From a virus: 64,000 nucleotides of DNA. A program made the position numbers and the translations under genes. The notes beneath the pieces were generated by a model. It searched no databases. It saw nothing but the letters and a program-made list of their open reading frames with translations, and had not been told where the DNA came from. The stretch spans positions 1 through 64,000 of the IMG/VR virus record IMGVR_UViG_3300031565_000012. One strand, written 5' to 3'. Positions 18,177-28,573 of the stretch are shown one piece after another. Position 1 is the first letter of the stretch, and every line of letters starts with the position of its first letter.

Positions 18177-21100
18177 ATGGATCCACAAGAAAATAATGAG
18201 ATAGGTCTTTTACACCAGCAGCTTGTAAAAGATAAATATGCTGTCCCCCCGGACTTAAAGGGCTTTGAGGAAACCTTCAAGAACCCGGAAAATTCCAAGA
18301 AGCTATTTGACCAGCTTACTCAGGATAAGTATGCCATCCCTTCCGATTATGATTCTTTTGTCAACGCTTTTGGATTAAAAAAAAAAGATTACGCTTCCGA
18401 CCTTTATTCCAGCATTTTCTCGAAAGTTGCAGGAGACATACCAAAGCTGGAAAAAGAGACACCTGAGAAAGAAGTAACCACCCCTTCCGATACACAAGTT
18501 AGTTACCCTCAATGGGCTGATGTGTCAAAAGCATTGGGGATTGATTTACCCAAAGACACTTCCGGCACTCCCGAAGTAGTAGGGGGAACCAAGACAGAAC
18601 CGAAGAAACCTCCATCACTAGAAGAGATTAAGACTGCTCCTCCAAAAGAGTCAACACAGCCAGCCGATAAGACTATTGCGAAAGTTGATACCCGAGAATC
18701 ATATATCTTCACCATAGGAGATTATCTGAAAAAAAGAGGTGTTGATCCAGAGTCAGTAGGATTAGACCCCGATGTAAATATTGACAGGCTTATTGATGTT
18801 GATGAAAGGAAGGGTTTTGATAAGAAGTTAGAGGCGAAAGGTCTTTATAGCCCATCACCTCAATATCGGGAGTCATACACAGGGGCTTTTATGAATGGAC
18901 TGTATAACGGCACTGCAAACATGATAAGGGATATTGGTTATGTCCTTAATGAATTACCAGGGGAAGGGCAGAAAGCCTTTGCTGAGACAGGGGTGAAGAT
19001 AGGAGCAAAGATAAAAGGTTATGACTCTGAGACTACCAAGAAATACATGGAGCAAGTAGCATCTATGATTGATAATGGTTTCTATGGGAATAACTCTGCC
19101 ATTATGAAGGAGGGTTATGAGGGTGCAGCAAAATGGTTGGAAGAAGCTGTCAAGACAAGGACACCGAACACTGAATGGGGCAGAGCATTGGAGAATGTAG
19201 GCGCATTTGTCCCTGATCTTATCTCAATAGGGTTGATGCCAGAAGCGAAAGCCCCACTGCTTGTTAAATGGGGATTACAGGGGATGTTGAAATTTCCTGC
19301 CTACTTAGGAGTAAAAACTTATGTTGAGGGTGCAAAAGGGGGTAAGAAATTAAAAGAGATAATCCCTACCAGCCTTGAAGCAGCAGGACAAGGAATGATA
19401 TTCAACGGGCTTGGGGTGTGGTCTCATGAGATTGGAGGGATAGCAAAGAGTGTTGGTGCAGGGTTATGGACATCGAAGGGTGCGGAGGTGCTTGCAAACT
19501 CAATAGGCTTTGGGGGGATAACCACAGCGCAGGGAGGTAGTGCGAAACAGGGATTACTGGAAGGGCTTGCATTCTCAGCACTTGGCACACCTGATGCTAT
19601 TAAACAGGGCATGCAAAAGAAAGCCATGCTCAACTGGATGACAACTACGGAGAATAATATTAAAATGGTTGCTGCACAAAAAATTGATGTATGGAAAGCG
19701 AGAAAAGAATCTGTTGATTTATGGGAGAAGGCCCAGGCATTACCGGAGGGAGAGCAGAGAGATCACCTGATATGGCAAAAGAACATAGTGGATAACACCA
19801 TTGATATTGCTTTCATGTCAAATCAAATACTCAAAAATCCAAATGAGTTCATTAAAAACATCAATGATAACCCGATGCTGTCTGCAAGGGAGAAAAAGGT
19901 ATGGGTGAATAAGACTAACAACACCGTTAATATGGTTGACCCACGCATACTTGAGTCACAGCCAATAACAGAAAATATCAAAAACCTTGAAAGCGAACTT
20001 GAATACTGGCAGGACAAAACAGATGCCGATGCCGGACTGAGGGAATCCAAAATAGAAGCTATCGCAAATCAGATCAAAGAGCAAAAAGAAGCCCGTATAG
20101 ATGTTTTTAGCAAGCCATTAGAGGATTATGCCGTCAAGCCGGAGAAGGTGTCTGAGGAAGCACCAAAAGAAGTAAAAGCCGAAGAAAAATTATCATTGGG
20201 TGACAAGACATTTACGGACAAGCCGGAATTATTTAAACACCTTGAAGAAGTTGCAGTAGATAAAGAAACAGGTCAGATGGACAAGACATGGTTTGACCGA
20301 GAACTGGAAGCATGGCCTTCAGCAGAAACAGTAAAAGCGATCAATGAGTGGACTGAGACAAAGAAAGCAGAGATAAAAGCCAAACAGGAAGCCGAGACCC
20401 CTATTGAAACGGGGATAACAAAAGTTCAGAAAGAGTTTGATAAAAATGGACTTATTGACGAAATACGTTCTTATAATGAGTTATCCGCATCACAGAAGAA
20501 GAAAAATGCTTCTCAGGCAAACAATATACGTGTCAATGCAAAGAGGCTTGGGTTTGATATTAAAGATGATGCTGACGGCATGAAACTAACTCAGGATGGG
20601 AAAATTATTAAGAAAACACCTGTAAAAGTTGATAAGGAAAAAATTGAGAAACAAAAGTTATTTACAGAGCATGAACCTGAGTTCCAAAAGTATGTCAATG
20701 ATGTCATGGACACCAACCCTGATCTGTATGGAGTGATGATTAGTGGATTGAGTAATGCACAGAGGGCACAGGCATATAAAGATATTAAGGCCGGAAAGAA
20801 AACCACAGCATCCGCAGTAGCATTAAGCGAAATGGAACGCATGTATAAAGAACATGGGGGCATTGATGTATGGAACGCAGAGGCACAGCAAAAAGTATCT
20901 TTTTCGAGGGAAGAGATTAATGCAGAAAAAGATGTTCTCAGAAAAAGAACAAAAGATCCGATAGAGGAATCTTATGATGAAAAACAAGCATTGGAAAATG
21001 GATTAATAACTAAAATTGAATATGATGAAATCACAGACTACAACAAAAGAGCAGACGAGCAAGCCCGAATTGCCGAAGAAGACTTCATGGCTGGAGAAAC

Positions 21101-24100
21101 TGGCGATCGTGAGATTGGCAAAGAGAAAAGTACTGAAGAAGTAAAACCAAAACCAGATGAAAAGAAAGAAGCAATCGAACAACCCGGTGTTACTATTGGC
21201 AAAGGAGAAGAAAATAAGTTACAAGGAAGCGCAGAGACAGGTATTAAACCAGTTAAGGCAGAAGGTAAGGAAAAACCTATTGCCCCAGAACCCGCAAAAG
21301 TAGAACCTATTCAGAAAGAGCCATGGCAAATGACTCCAAATGAATATGCTTTATCAAAAGGCAACGGAGTTGACGAAACAGCTATTGCGAAGGCAGCACA
21401 TCCACAACACGTCAAAGATGCTATTGCTGAAGGCAAGAAAGTTCCGATGGAAGTACTGGAAGCCTATAAGAACAATGAATGGGCTAAAAAAGAAATCGCA
21501 AAAGTAGAGATACCTGTAAAAGAAGCATCCAAATCAGAAATGTACCAGAAAGCAGATAAGTTAGTAGAGACGAGTACCACGGGAAGAAAATTGTCTGATA
21601 TGAGTGATCTTATAAGCAAAGCTATTGATGCTGATCAGTTAAAGACCTTATTAGATCATCCATACATAAAGAGATACAAGGAGTTAACTCAGCAGGTATA
21701 TAGTAAACTTCAGCACATGGAGAGGCATCCTGATTTATATGAAGAACAGAAAGCACCTGCAAAAACAGAAGGAATCAAATTCAAAGACAAAACCTACCAA
21801 TCAGTTGACGAAGTACTAGAAGCTATTGACAAGGGCGATATCACCTTTGATGAGTCCAAACAGTTACGTGAGGACGTAGGTAAGTTTGAAGAAGGGTTAA
21901 AGGATGAGGCAAAGAAAGCATCTGATGACATAGGCAATCGGTTGGACAAAGGGATTAACGACTCGGAGAAAAAGATACAGGATGACATCAATGATGAGAA
22001 CAGCAAGCTATCAATAAAGCTATTCCCTGATCTTATAAGTAAAGCGAACACTGTATTATATAAACAGTTAGTAAAGGTGCGTGACGGGCTTGCAAACACC
22101 ATTGCAGGACAACTAAAGAAAGGTGTCATAAGCCAGAATAATGCTATTCGATGGACGACAAAGACGCTCACCAATCTTTATGCTGGACTTATCAGGACAC
22201 AGGGAGATATGTTTGGCACAGGGAAAGAAAAAGAAATTGGGAAACTGGAGATGACAGGCACAGTAAGAGCCTTTGCACCGCATAAAGCACTCGATTTGCT
22301 TGGAGAGTGGAGAAAGGTAGTCAATGGTGATCCCGAATCCCTGACTCGTGTATGGTCGGTGCTTGATCCTGAGTTGGCAACGAAAGCAGGGGAAAGACCT
22401 TTAGTATATGGTGACTTGTCACAGGCTGAGAAGAATCTCTATTTTACGCTTAAAGAGTGGAACACATGGGTATGGTCAACGAACTATGCAAATGGTCTTA
22501 TACCTACTGAGTCACATCTTAAATTCAAAGGAGATTTCGATGCTACTGGATATTCGGATTATATCGCACGTATGTACGACACCCATGAAGTCGATCCAAT
22601 ATTATCACCTGAGATACAGGAGTTCATCAGCAGAGGTAATAGTGCGTACACCACAAGGATGATTACTGATTACATGAAGCAGAGGGAGGAGATAACCGAT
22701 TGGAATCAGGAACATGCAGTGAAAGACCCTGCTTACCTCACCGCAAAGCGTGTCATGCAGACTATTCAGAACGTGGCAGTAAAACAATATATGGATGCGG
22801 TCATTGCACAACACCCCGAATATGTAGTGAAGGTTAAGAAGGGAGAAGCTGTGCCAAAAGGGTTCACTAAACTTGGTTCATCATATAGTTGGGGCCCATT
22901 TCGAAACAGGGCAGTTGTTAATCATGTAGTAGAGGACTTCACCGGATTCTATTATCAAAATGCCATCACCAATAGTGCTTATGACTTCATAAAGATGTTT
23001 GACCGGAGCAAGGTTAACCAGTTCTATAAAAAATATCGTACTGTTTACAATCCTTTTGTGCAGACAGGTAACGTCACAGGTAACGTATTCTTCGCATCTA
23101 TCAACGGCATTAATCCTTTCGCTTTCACAAAAGCTATGGTTGAGAACCGCAACCTGCATAAGACTGACCCTGTCCTGTATGACAGATTATTAAAGTCAGG
23201 ACTGATAGGTGATGTGGCTATGACAGGAGAGATGAAGCCCCGGGACATCCTTAATCCAAAAACAGGAGTCCTTGGTAAAGCAGATGTGCTTGCCACAAAA
23301 GCCTATGTGGGGGCTGATAACCTCGCGAAAGTATCTGCATACCAGATATACCGGAGGCAGGGATTAACCCATGAGCAAGCAGTACGGAGGGCTTATGACT
23401 CATTCCAGAACTACGCCACGGTAGGAAAGACATGGGACTTCACATCCAAGATACCTTTGATCGGACCCACATTTGTTAAATTTCAGGCAGACTTGCAGAG
23501 GATACTTGTGAATAACATGTTGACAACACCCCTTACCACCATCGGTACCCTTATGGTTATCAAGATGCTTGGGAATCTATCAAGTGTTTTATCAGGGGAG
23601 ACAGAGGAGGAGCAGAAGATCAGGGAAGAGAGAAAAGGAGTTGCTAAGATACCATTTGCAAACATCCCATTGAGTTTCAAGATAGGTAAGTCAGAACTCA
23701 ATGTTGCTCGTTATCTCAGTCCGTTGTATATGTATAACAGGGGAGACAGTGAGATGGATTTGGGTGAACTAAGTAAGTTCATGCCATTGCAGTTACAGAA
23801 AAGAGAAGAAGGTAATATATTTCCTATCCCCGCTTTTGCTGACGCTGCATGGGGATGGGTAGGATCGGTGCTTGCTGACAGGGACTTTCGTAATATGTCT
23901 ATCCAAGACCCGCAATCGACACGGTACACCAATCCAAACATCACCACCGATGAGAGAATATTTAATGTTCTTAGCTACTCATTAAGAAGTCAGGTGCCCT
24001 TCTGGAAAGGTACGACAGATATAATAAAAGGTGCGACAGGACAACTGGATTATTATGGAAGAAAGCGTACATGGTTCCAGTCAATCATTAATAATGTTGT

Positions 24101-24806
24101 AAAGATTCAGCAATTTGATAAGCCTGAGTTAAAATCCTATGTAGAACGCAATCTCAGCTACCTTACAAGCAAGTACGCATCCTTGGCTGCACGTATGGGT
24201 GACGCACAGGGAAACTTCTTTAAAGCCATGAAATACGCAGAGGATAAGGGATTAGACAAAGAAGCCATGGAGACCCTTTATGAATCTGAGATTAAAAAGA
24301 GGGATAAAAGGTTACAGAAGTCCCTTGATGAGCAGATACCAGTTCTGGCAGAGATAGACAGGCTAACCACCGTGTATAAAAAATGGCATCCCGAAGATGA
24401 GTTTCTTGATGAAAATTTCCGAAACATACAGTCAGGGAAAAATCAGAGGTTTAATGTCCTCAATGATGTCGATCTGCAAAAGAAACACCCCGAAGAATAT
24501 GCATTGCTAAGAAATAATAATCTCTTAAAGAAGCCTGAGATACCTGCATATTGGCAAGGGACACCAGTAACAGAGGCAGAGAGAAAAAACTATGCTAACA
24601 TCTACTGGTCGGAATACATGCGTAACTTGGATTTGATGGGGTTGACTACTCAGGAGGAGATGGATGAGGCAAAGGAAATGATAACAAACATCACTGAATC
24701 TACTACACGTCCGAGTCCTGATGAGAGAACGAGTCTGCAGGAGATGGCTGCCGATGCCGCCTCCATAGCACGGGATATTGCAAATGAAGAATTTAGAAAT
24801 AAATAA
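18177..24806 (+). CDS. Giant multi-domain virion protein, probable DNA-ejection protein
   Basis: 2209 residues, the largest gene here. The first 65 residues hold two copies of a roughly 30-residue motif (LVKDKYAVPPDLKGFEETF; LTQDKYAIPSDYDSFVNAF). A long Lys/Glu-rich disordered middle (about 640-1100) contains many PKExxK-like segments. The C-terminal 900 residues are more ordered, with a hydrophobic stretch near 1780-1805 (TTIGTLMVIKMLGNLSSVLS). Size, position at the end of the virion module and alternating order/disorder fit large polyvalent proteins injected with phage DNA. No RNA-polymerase catalytic motif was found. Confidence 0.6.
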   Translation: MDPQENNEIGLLHQQLVKDKYAVPPDLKGFEETFKNPENSKKLFDQLTQDKYAIPSDYDSFVNAFGLKKKDYASDLYSSIFSKVAGDIPKLEKETPEKEVTTPSDTQVSYPQWADVSKALGIDLPKDTSGTPEVVGGTKTEPKKPPSLEEIKTAPPKESTQPADKTIAKVDTRESYIFTIGDYLKKRGVDPESVGLDPDVNIDRLIDVDERKGFDKKLEAKGLYSPSPQYRESYTGAFMNGLYNGTANMIRDIGYVLNELPGEGQKAFAETGVKIGAKIKGYDSETTKKYMEQVASMIDNGFYGNNSAIMKEGYEGAAKWLEEAVKTRTPNTEWGRALENVGAFVPDLISIGLMPEAKAPLLVKWGLQGMLKFPAYLGVKTYVEGAKGGKKLKEIIPTSLEAAGQGMIFNGLGVWSHEIGGIAKSVGAGLWTSKGAEVLANSIGFGGITTAQGGSAKQGLLEGLAFSALGTPDAIKQGMQKKAMLNWMTTTENNIKMVAAQKIDVWKARKESVDLWEKAQALPEGEQRDHLIWQKNIVDNTIDIAFMSNQILKNPNEFIKNINDNPMLSAREKKVWVNKTNNTVNMVDPRILESQPITENIKNLESELEYWQDKTDADAGLRESKIEAIANQIKEQKEARIDVFSKPLEDYAVKPEKVSEEAPKEVKAEEKLSLGDKTFTDKPELFKHLEEVAVDKETGQMDKTWFDRELEAWPSAETVKAINEWTETKKAEIKAKQEAETPIETGITKVQKEFDKNGLIDEIRSYNELSASQKKKNASQANNIRVNAKRLGFDIKDDADGMKLTQDGKIIKKTPVKVDKEKIEKQKLFTEHEPEFQKYVNDVMDTNPDLYGVMISGLSNAQRAQAYKDIKAGKKTTASAVALSEMERMYKEHGGIDVWNAEAQQKVSFSREEINAEKDVLRKRTKDPIEESYDEKQALENGLITKIEYDEITDYNKRADEQARIAEEDFMAGETGDREIGKEKSTEEVKPKPDEKKEAIEQPGVTIGKGEENKLQGSAETGIKPVKAEGKEKPIAPEPAKVEPIQKEPWQMTPNEYALSKGNGVDETAIAKAAHPQHVKDAIAEGKKVPMEVLEAYKNNEWAKKEIAKVEIPVKEASKSEMYQKADKLVETSTTGRKLSDMSDLISKAIDADQLKTLLDHPYIKRYKELTQQVYSKLQHMERHPDLYEEQKAPAKTEGIKFKDKTYQSVDEVLEAIDKGDITFDESKQLREDVGKFEEGLKDEAKKASDDIGNRLDKGINDSEKKIQDDINDENSKLSIKLFPDLISKANTVLYKQLVKVRDGLANTIAGQLKKGVISQNNAIRWTTKTLTNLYAGLIRTQGDMFGTGKEKEIGKLEMTGTVRAFAPHKALDLLGEWRKVVNGDPESLTRVWSVLDPELATKAGERPLVYGDLSQAEKNLYFTLKEWNTWVWSTNYANGLIPTESHLKFKGDFDATGYSDYIARMYDTHEVDPILSPEIQEFISRGNSAYTTRMITDYMKQREEITDWNQEHAVKDPAYLTAKRVMQTIQNVAVKQYMDAVIAQHPEYVVKVKKGEAVPKGFTKLGSSYSWGPFRNRAVVNHVVEDFTGFYYQNAITNSAYDFIKMFDRSKVNQFYKKYRTVYNPFVQTGNVTGNVFFASINGINPFAFTKAMVENRNLHKTDPVLYDRLLKSGLIGDVAMTGEMKPRDILNPKTGVLGKADVLATKAYVGADNLAKVSAYQIYRRQGLTHEQAVRRAYDSFQNYATVGKTWDFTSKIPLIGPTFVKFQADLQRILVNNMLTTPLTTIGTLMVIKMLGNLSSVLSGETEEEQKIREERKGVAKIPFANIPLSFKIGKSELNVARYLSPLYMYNRGDSEMDLGELSKFMPLQLQKREEGNIFPIPAFADAAWGWVGSVLADRDFRNMSIQDPQSTRYTNPNITTDERIFNVLSYSLRSQVPFWKGTTDIIKGATGQLDYYGRKRTWFQSIINNVVKIQQFDKPELKSYVERNLSYLTSKYASLAARMGDAQGNFFKAMKYAEDKGLDKEAMETLYESEIKKRDKRLQKSLDEQIPVLAEIDRLTTVYKKWHPEDEFLDENFRNIQSGKNQRFNVLNDVDLQKKHPEEYALLRNNNLLKKPEIPAYWQGTPVTEAERKNYANIYWSEYMRNLDLMGLTTQEEMDEAKEMITNITESTTRPSPDERTSLQEMAADAASIARDIANEEFRNK

Positions 24807-24811
24807 CTGCC

Positions 24812-25306
24812 ATGAAGGAGTTTAAACTATTAACAGAAAGAAATTCATATACTGCCAGAACATCAATCGGCAAGATGTCTTTCGCTTATATTAAAGATTA
24901 TGTCCAGCAGCCATTGAAGGAGGCAAAGGAGTTCTTTGGCCTCACTCTGGAAGATACTGTTCGTCCTCTTAATATAAAAGTAAGCAAGGAGACAGGGCTG
25001 CCAGGGGGGTTGAAATGCAAGGTTCGAATCTATGACAGTCCTAAACATGGCGAAACATTGCTTTTTTATACAGAAGATGATCTGGTTACTATTAAGTTTG
25101 GATTGCTTTCTTGGGAATATTGTGAGACGCACGGGGGGAACACACACCTTGACACCGATGGCTGTGTGCTTGTTGCAAAGAACTACATCAGCAAAGATAA
25201 GATTCAGGGATCAATGAACGCAGAACTCGTAAAGATAGTTAAGGAGAAGATTGCAGAGGGATATGAAATAACGGCAGAGTTTAAAAACTTACCACAATTA
25301 TCATAA
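24812..25306 (+). CDS. DUF5675-like protein, possible lysis or peptidoglycan enzyme
   Basis: 164 residues. The segment CETHGGNTHLDTDGCVLV, with HxGNTxxDTxGC, is the signature I associate with DUF5675, a family often found beside phage lysis genes and in contractile systems. The His, Asp and Cys of this motif are likely active-site residues, but the reaction is not established. It is the first gene after the ejection protein and precedes the secreted and holin-like genes, which supports a lysis-related role. Confidence 0.6.
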   Translation: MKEFKLLTERNSYTARTSIGKMSFAYIKDYVQQPLKEAKEFFGLTLEDTVRPLNIKVSKETGLPGGLKCKVRIYDSPKHGETLLFYTEDDLVTIKFGLLSWEYCETHGGNTHLDTDGCVLVAKNYISKDKIQGSMNAELVKIVKEKIAEGYEITAEFKNLPQLS

Positions 25307-25322
25307 GGTTTAAAAAAATGTG

Positions 25323-25330
25323 TAATTTTG
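25323..25330 (+). promoter_or_regulatory. Possible -7 element upstream of the secreted-protein genes
   Basis: TAATTTTG fits TAnnTTTG and is followed by ACAT, as at 59966. No TTTG lies 19-21 bases upstream, so it would be an extended -7-only promoter. It is placed 23 bases before the ATG at 25353. Confidence 0.3.
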
Positions 25331-25352
25331 ACATAATAAAAACATCAAGACT

Positions 25353-25994
25353 ATGAAAAGAATAATATTTTTGTTTTTAGGGTTAATGGCATCAGCGATA
25401 ATATTTGCTCAACAGCCACAGCAGATAAGCGATGACTTCCAGATAAAGAAAAGCAGCCCCCGCTATTATTTCAATAGTAACTGGCTTGGCACTACTGGCA
25501 ACACCGGATCTACTCTTCTGTGGAACGGTGTGGAAGTCGGGGAAGGAAACTTATCTACTTCTGACACAGCTACAATGCTAACTCCTTATATCACTACAAT
25601 AGAGACAAGGGACGAGATAGCGGATAGCCTTAATGCTTTGCGTGCTGCTGCCATTGTCGGCTCAACTCTTTATGTCAAACTATTACCTGATACAACAGCA
25701 AACGTGACTGATGCTTATACCCTTATCCTTACAGATGCCGGTAATACTATTCCATGTACTAAGGCAACGTCTGTATCGCTTACTGTACCTCCTAATAGTG
25801 ATGTTGCATTTCCTATCAGAACAACCATTAATTTCATTCAAGGAGGGGCAGGAGTAATAGTTTTTAAAGAAGGGGCAGGAGTACATATTGAAAGTCTTAA
25901 AGATTCAGTTGCTACGGATGGTATTAATGCTTGGGCAGCTCTGTATAAACGAGGTACTAATCATTGGCAACTTTACGGAAACTTACAGCAATGA
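25353..25994 (+). CDS. Exported protein with signal peptide, unknown function
   Basis: 213 residues with a typical signal peptide: KR, a hydrophobic core of about 15 residues, then a probable cleavage site at IIFAQQ. The mature part is beta-rich with Gly/Thr repeats and ends in WAALYKRGTNHWQLYGN, a pattern I associate with fibre or C-terminal trimer-like modules. It overlaps the next gene by ATGA. Secretion signals are unusual for a virion protein, so this may act in the envelope of the infected cell. Confidence 0.65.
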   Translation: MKRIIFLFLGLMASAIIFAQQPQQISDDFQIKKSSPRYYFNSNWLGTTGNTGSTLLWNGVEVGEGNLSTSDTATMLTPYITTIETRDEIADSLNALRAAAIVGSTLYVKLLPDTTANVTDAYTLILTDAGNTIPCTKATSVSLTVPPNSDVAFPIRTTINFIQGGAGVIVFKEGAGVHIESLKDSVATDGINAWAALYKRGTNHWQLYGNLQQ

Positions 25995-26491
25995 AACGAT
26001 TACTACTTTTAATATTTAGTTTAGTTTTTGCCTTTGCGCTTTGTCAGGGGCAATATCCGGGTATTATTGCAGGGAGTAATGCTGCGGCTTATGGCGCCGA
26101 GAAGATAACTGACGGTGATTTTCCCGATAATACTAATTGGACAGAGGGAACAAGTTGGTTGATTGGAGGCGAGGTTGCTACTTATGATGATTTAGCAAAC
26201 AGCACTATGTCTCAGCCCGACATCACTATGGTTTCTGTTATGGCTGTATATACAACCTATAAACTTGAGTTTGATATTGTTATTGGGGGTGGTGGAACGG
26301 CATCAATCAAGTTTCAAAATCAAGATGGGACAATCGTATATGTAGCACAGACATCATATTCCAATGGGCACGCTAATTTTGAATTTGAAACTGGTGCTGA
26401 TGTCAGTGATGGTGGTTTTGGTATTAGGGCATACACAGCATCAACCGCCACATTTACTATTGACAATGTATCATTAATGGAAAAACTATGA
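25991..26491 (+). CDS. Exported beta-sandwich-like protein
   Basis: 166 residues starting at the ATG that overlaps the previous stop. The first 20 residues form a signal peptide (MKRLLLLIFSLVF onward). The mature protein reads like a carbohydrate-binding jelly roll: GAEKITDGDFPDNTNWTEG at the start and TATFTIDNVSLME at the end, a common frame for CBM-type domains. The gene overlaps the beta-helix gene by ATGA, so the three exported proteins form one coupled unit. Confidence 0.65.
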   Translation: MKRLLLLIFSLVFAFALCQGQYPGIIAGSNAAAYGAEKITDGDFPDNTNWTEGTSWLIGGEVATYDDLANSTMSQPDITMVSVMAVYTTYKLEFDIVIGGGGTASIKFQNQDGTIVYVAQTSYSNGHANFEFETGADVSDGGFGIRAYTASTATFTIDNVSLMEKL

Positions 26492-28152
26492 AAAAACTAC
26501 TAATAATACCGTTATTGTTCTTATGCTTTAGCCTTTTTGGTCAAGATACCTATTATGTTTCTGCCATTACAGGTAATGATGGTGATTCGGGAGCAGATAC
26601 AGCTAATGCTTTTCTTACTATTCAGCATGGTATAGATCAATTAGATGAGGCGGGAGATTCATTGTTTTTATTAACAGGCACATGGTATCCTACGGCGTGG
26701 ATCGAAGTTGGTAATGTTGATGGCACTTATGGAAATGATATTTGTATTTTTGCTTATCCCGGCAACACACCTGTAATTGACGGGACTAATCTAATAAGAA
26801 CTGGTACAACCAATTATGGTATAAGATTTACTTTCTCTGACTATTGGCATATTAAAGGGATTACGGTTAGGAATGTATCTCAAGGTGTAACAGATGATAA
26901 CGTAAGAGGGATATATCAAAATAGCTGTAATAACATAACTCATACTCAGTGTGTGGTTCATAATGTTGAAGGGCATGGATTTCAATGTTATTTATCTGAT
27001 TCAATACGATATTATAATTGTGATTCATATAATAACGTAGATTCTCTAAATCACAGCCCCGGAGAGACATCAGATGGATTTAATTCATGGCCTCAGGCTG
27101 GAGTTACAGATGCTTATACATATTACTATGGTTGCAGAGCATGGAGCAATGGAGATGATGGTTGGGATTCTGATAATGAGGGATTGATTATTTATGACAG
27201 ATGTTGGGCATGGGATAATGGCAAGTTAGCAGGTGGAGACGGCAATGGATTCAAATATCTAACAGGTAATACAGTTGATATTAATTATGTTGAAAGGAGA
27301 TTAATAAATTGTGTATCTGCCTATAACAAGGCTACCGGCTTCCATGAAAATTCAGCGACTCTTAATCATAATTTTGAAACATATAATTGTATTGCTTATA
27401 AGAATGGATGGGCTGGATTTTACGTGCCTTCTAATGGTTCTGTTTATCCTGACCATGAAATGATATATAAGAATAACATTGCTTATGATAATGTAACTTA
27501 TCAGATGCGATCACTTTGGAATCAGGAGACTGCTTCATATAACTCATGGAACACACCTCCGGGGGTGACTCTTTCTGATGCTGATTTTATTTCAGTAGAT
27601 AGTGCTGGGCTTTCAGGGGCAAGGACAGCATGGGGGGGATTGCCTGTTTTAACTTTTTTGCATATAGATACCGGAAGTGATTTAATCGGTGCAGGCATTG
27701 GAGTAGGATTAACGTATGACGGTGACAGCCTTTATCATAATGATCCTCCAGATTTAGGTGCTTTTGCTTATGATGCAGCAGAACCATCACCCCCAGAGTT
27801 ACCACAGGTAACAACTGCCTTGACTTCTTACGCATCAGTGAGGGCAGTAGTAGCAGGTAATGTAACGGATGACGGAGGGGGGACGGTTAGTGCTCGTGGA
27901 ATATGTTTCGATACTTCTGTTAATCCTACTACCGGAGATAATATAGTTCCTTCAGCAAGTGGCACAGGTGCTTTCTCCTGCACTCTGATACTTGAAGCTA
28001 ATACTACATACTACGTAAGGGCTTATGCAACAGGGAGCGTTGCAGGCACAGGTTATGGTACAAATATACAGATAGACACTCATGCCACATCACCAATATC
28101 CTCAGGTGGATATATAATAACAAATGGATCAGGTAATATAATAATAGAATGA
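26488..28152 (+). CDS. Exported right-handed beta-helix protein with C-terminal Fn3-like domain
   Basis: 554 residues. A signal peptide ends near SLFGQ. YYVSAITGNDGDSGADTAN and FLTIQHGIDQL mark the start of a right-handed parallel beta-helix (pectate-lyase or polysaccharide-depolymerase type), running to about residue 425 with repeated N/D/Y turns (YNCIAYKNGWAGFYV). Residues about 435-530 form an Fn3-like domain (RGICFDTSVNPTTGDN; NTTYYVRAYATG). The last 15 residues are a Gly-Asn tail. The fold suggests surface glycan degradation or binding; no catalytic residues can be assigned. Confidence 0.75.
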   Translation: MKKLLIIPLLFLCFSLFGQDTYYVSAITGNDGDSGADTANAFLTIQHGIDQLDEAGDSLFLLTGTWYPTAWIEVGNVDGTYGNDICIFAYPGNTPVIDGTNLIRTGTTNYGIRFTFSDYWHIKGITVRNVSQGVTDDNVRGIYQNSCNNITHTQCVVHNVEGHGFQCYLSDSIRYYNCDSYNNVDSLNHSPGETSDGFNSWPQAGVTDAYTYYYGCRAWSNGDDGWDSDNEGLIIYDRCWAWDNGKLAGGDGNGFKYLTGNTVDINYVERRLINCVSAYNKATGFHENSATLNHNFETYNCIAYKNGWAGFYVPSNGSVYPDHEMIYKNNIAYDNVTYQMRSLWNQETASYNSWNTPPGVTLSDADFISVDSAGLSGARTAWGGLPVLTFLHIDTGSDLIGAGIGVGLTYDGDSLYHNDPPDLGAFAYDAAEPSPPELPQVTTALTSYASVRAVVAGNVTDDGGGTVSARGICFDTSVNPTTGDNIVPSASGTGAFSCTLILEANTTYYVRAYATGSVAGTGYGTNIQIDTHATSPISSGGYIITNGSGNIIIE

Positions 28153-28216
28153 GATTTGGAACAATATAAATGGTAGAAGATTTAAAAATAGTTAAAATTA
28201 AAAATAGGAGGTTATT

Positions 28217-28540
28217 ATGTTAGCATGGGTATTAGCCCTTTTGGGTATTACAGCAAGTTTCCTTGTCAAATTCATAAATAAGAAAGACAAAAAAACTGCA
28301 CCGTCCCTTTCTTTCTGGATTAAGGATAACATTGCGGAAGTTTTTGTATCCTTTATATTTATGTTTATCCTAATGGTGATAGCTTCAAAATCGGAGTTTG
28401 ATAATACCATAATCGAAAACATCCCATTAATTAAATCATTACCTATGGATTTAATAGCAGCAGCATTGATAGGGTACTTGAATAATGCAGCCTGGTATCA
28501 TCTTATCAAAAAAGGTAAAGAGAAGTTAGGAATGAAGTAA
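28217..28540 (+). CDS. Putative holin
   Basis: 107 residues with an N-terminal hydrophobic segment (LAWVLALLGITASFLVKF), a basic linker (NKKDKKTAP), a second strong membrane segment (VSFIFMFILMVIA) and a weaker third (DLIAAALIGYLNNAAWY), then a Lys-rich tail. The gene has a purine-rich site (TAGGAGG at about 28205). Size, topology and position before further membrane proteins fit a class I or II holin, but holins cannot be assigned by sequence alone. Confidence 0.6.
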   Translation: MLAWVLALLGITASFLVKFINKKDKKTAPSLSFWIKDNIAEVFVSFIFMFILMVIASKSEFDNTIIENIPLIKSLPMDLIAAALIGYLNNAAWYHLIKKGKEKLGMK

Positions 28541-28573
28541 GAGAAGTTGGATTCACTAATTAAACAAATAATT

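Noticed and set aside
21794-22174. 126-codon minus-strand frame
   Set aside because: It is antisense to the 2209-residue gene, Ser/Phe-rich and without a plausible start context.
25020-25032. GGTTCGAATC, resembling a tRNA T-arm
   Set aside because: No acceptor or anticodon stem can be formed around it and it is inside the DUF5675-like gene.
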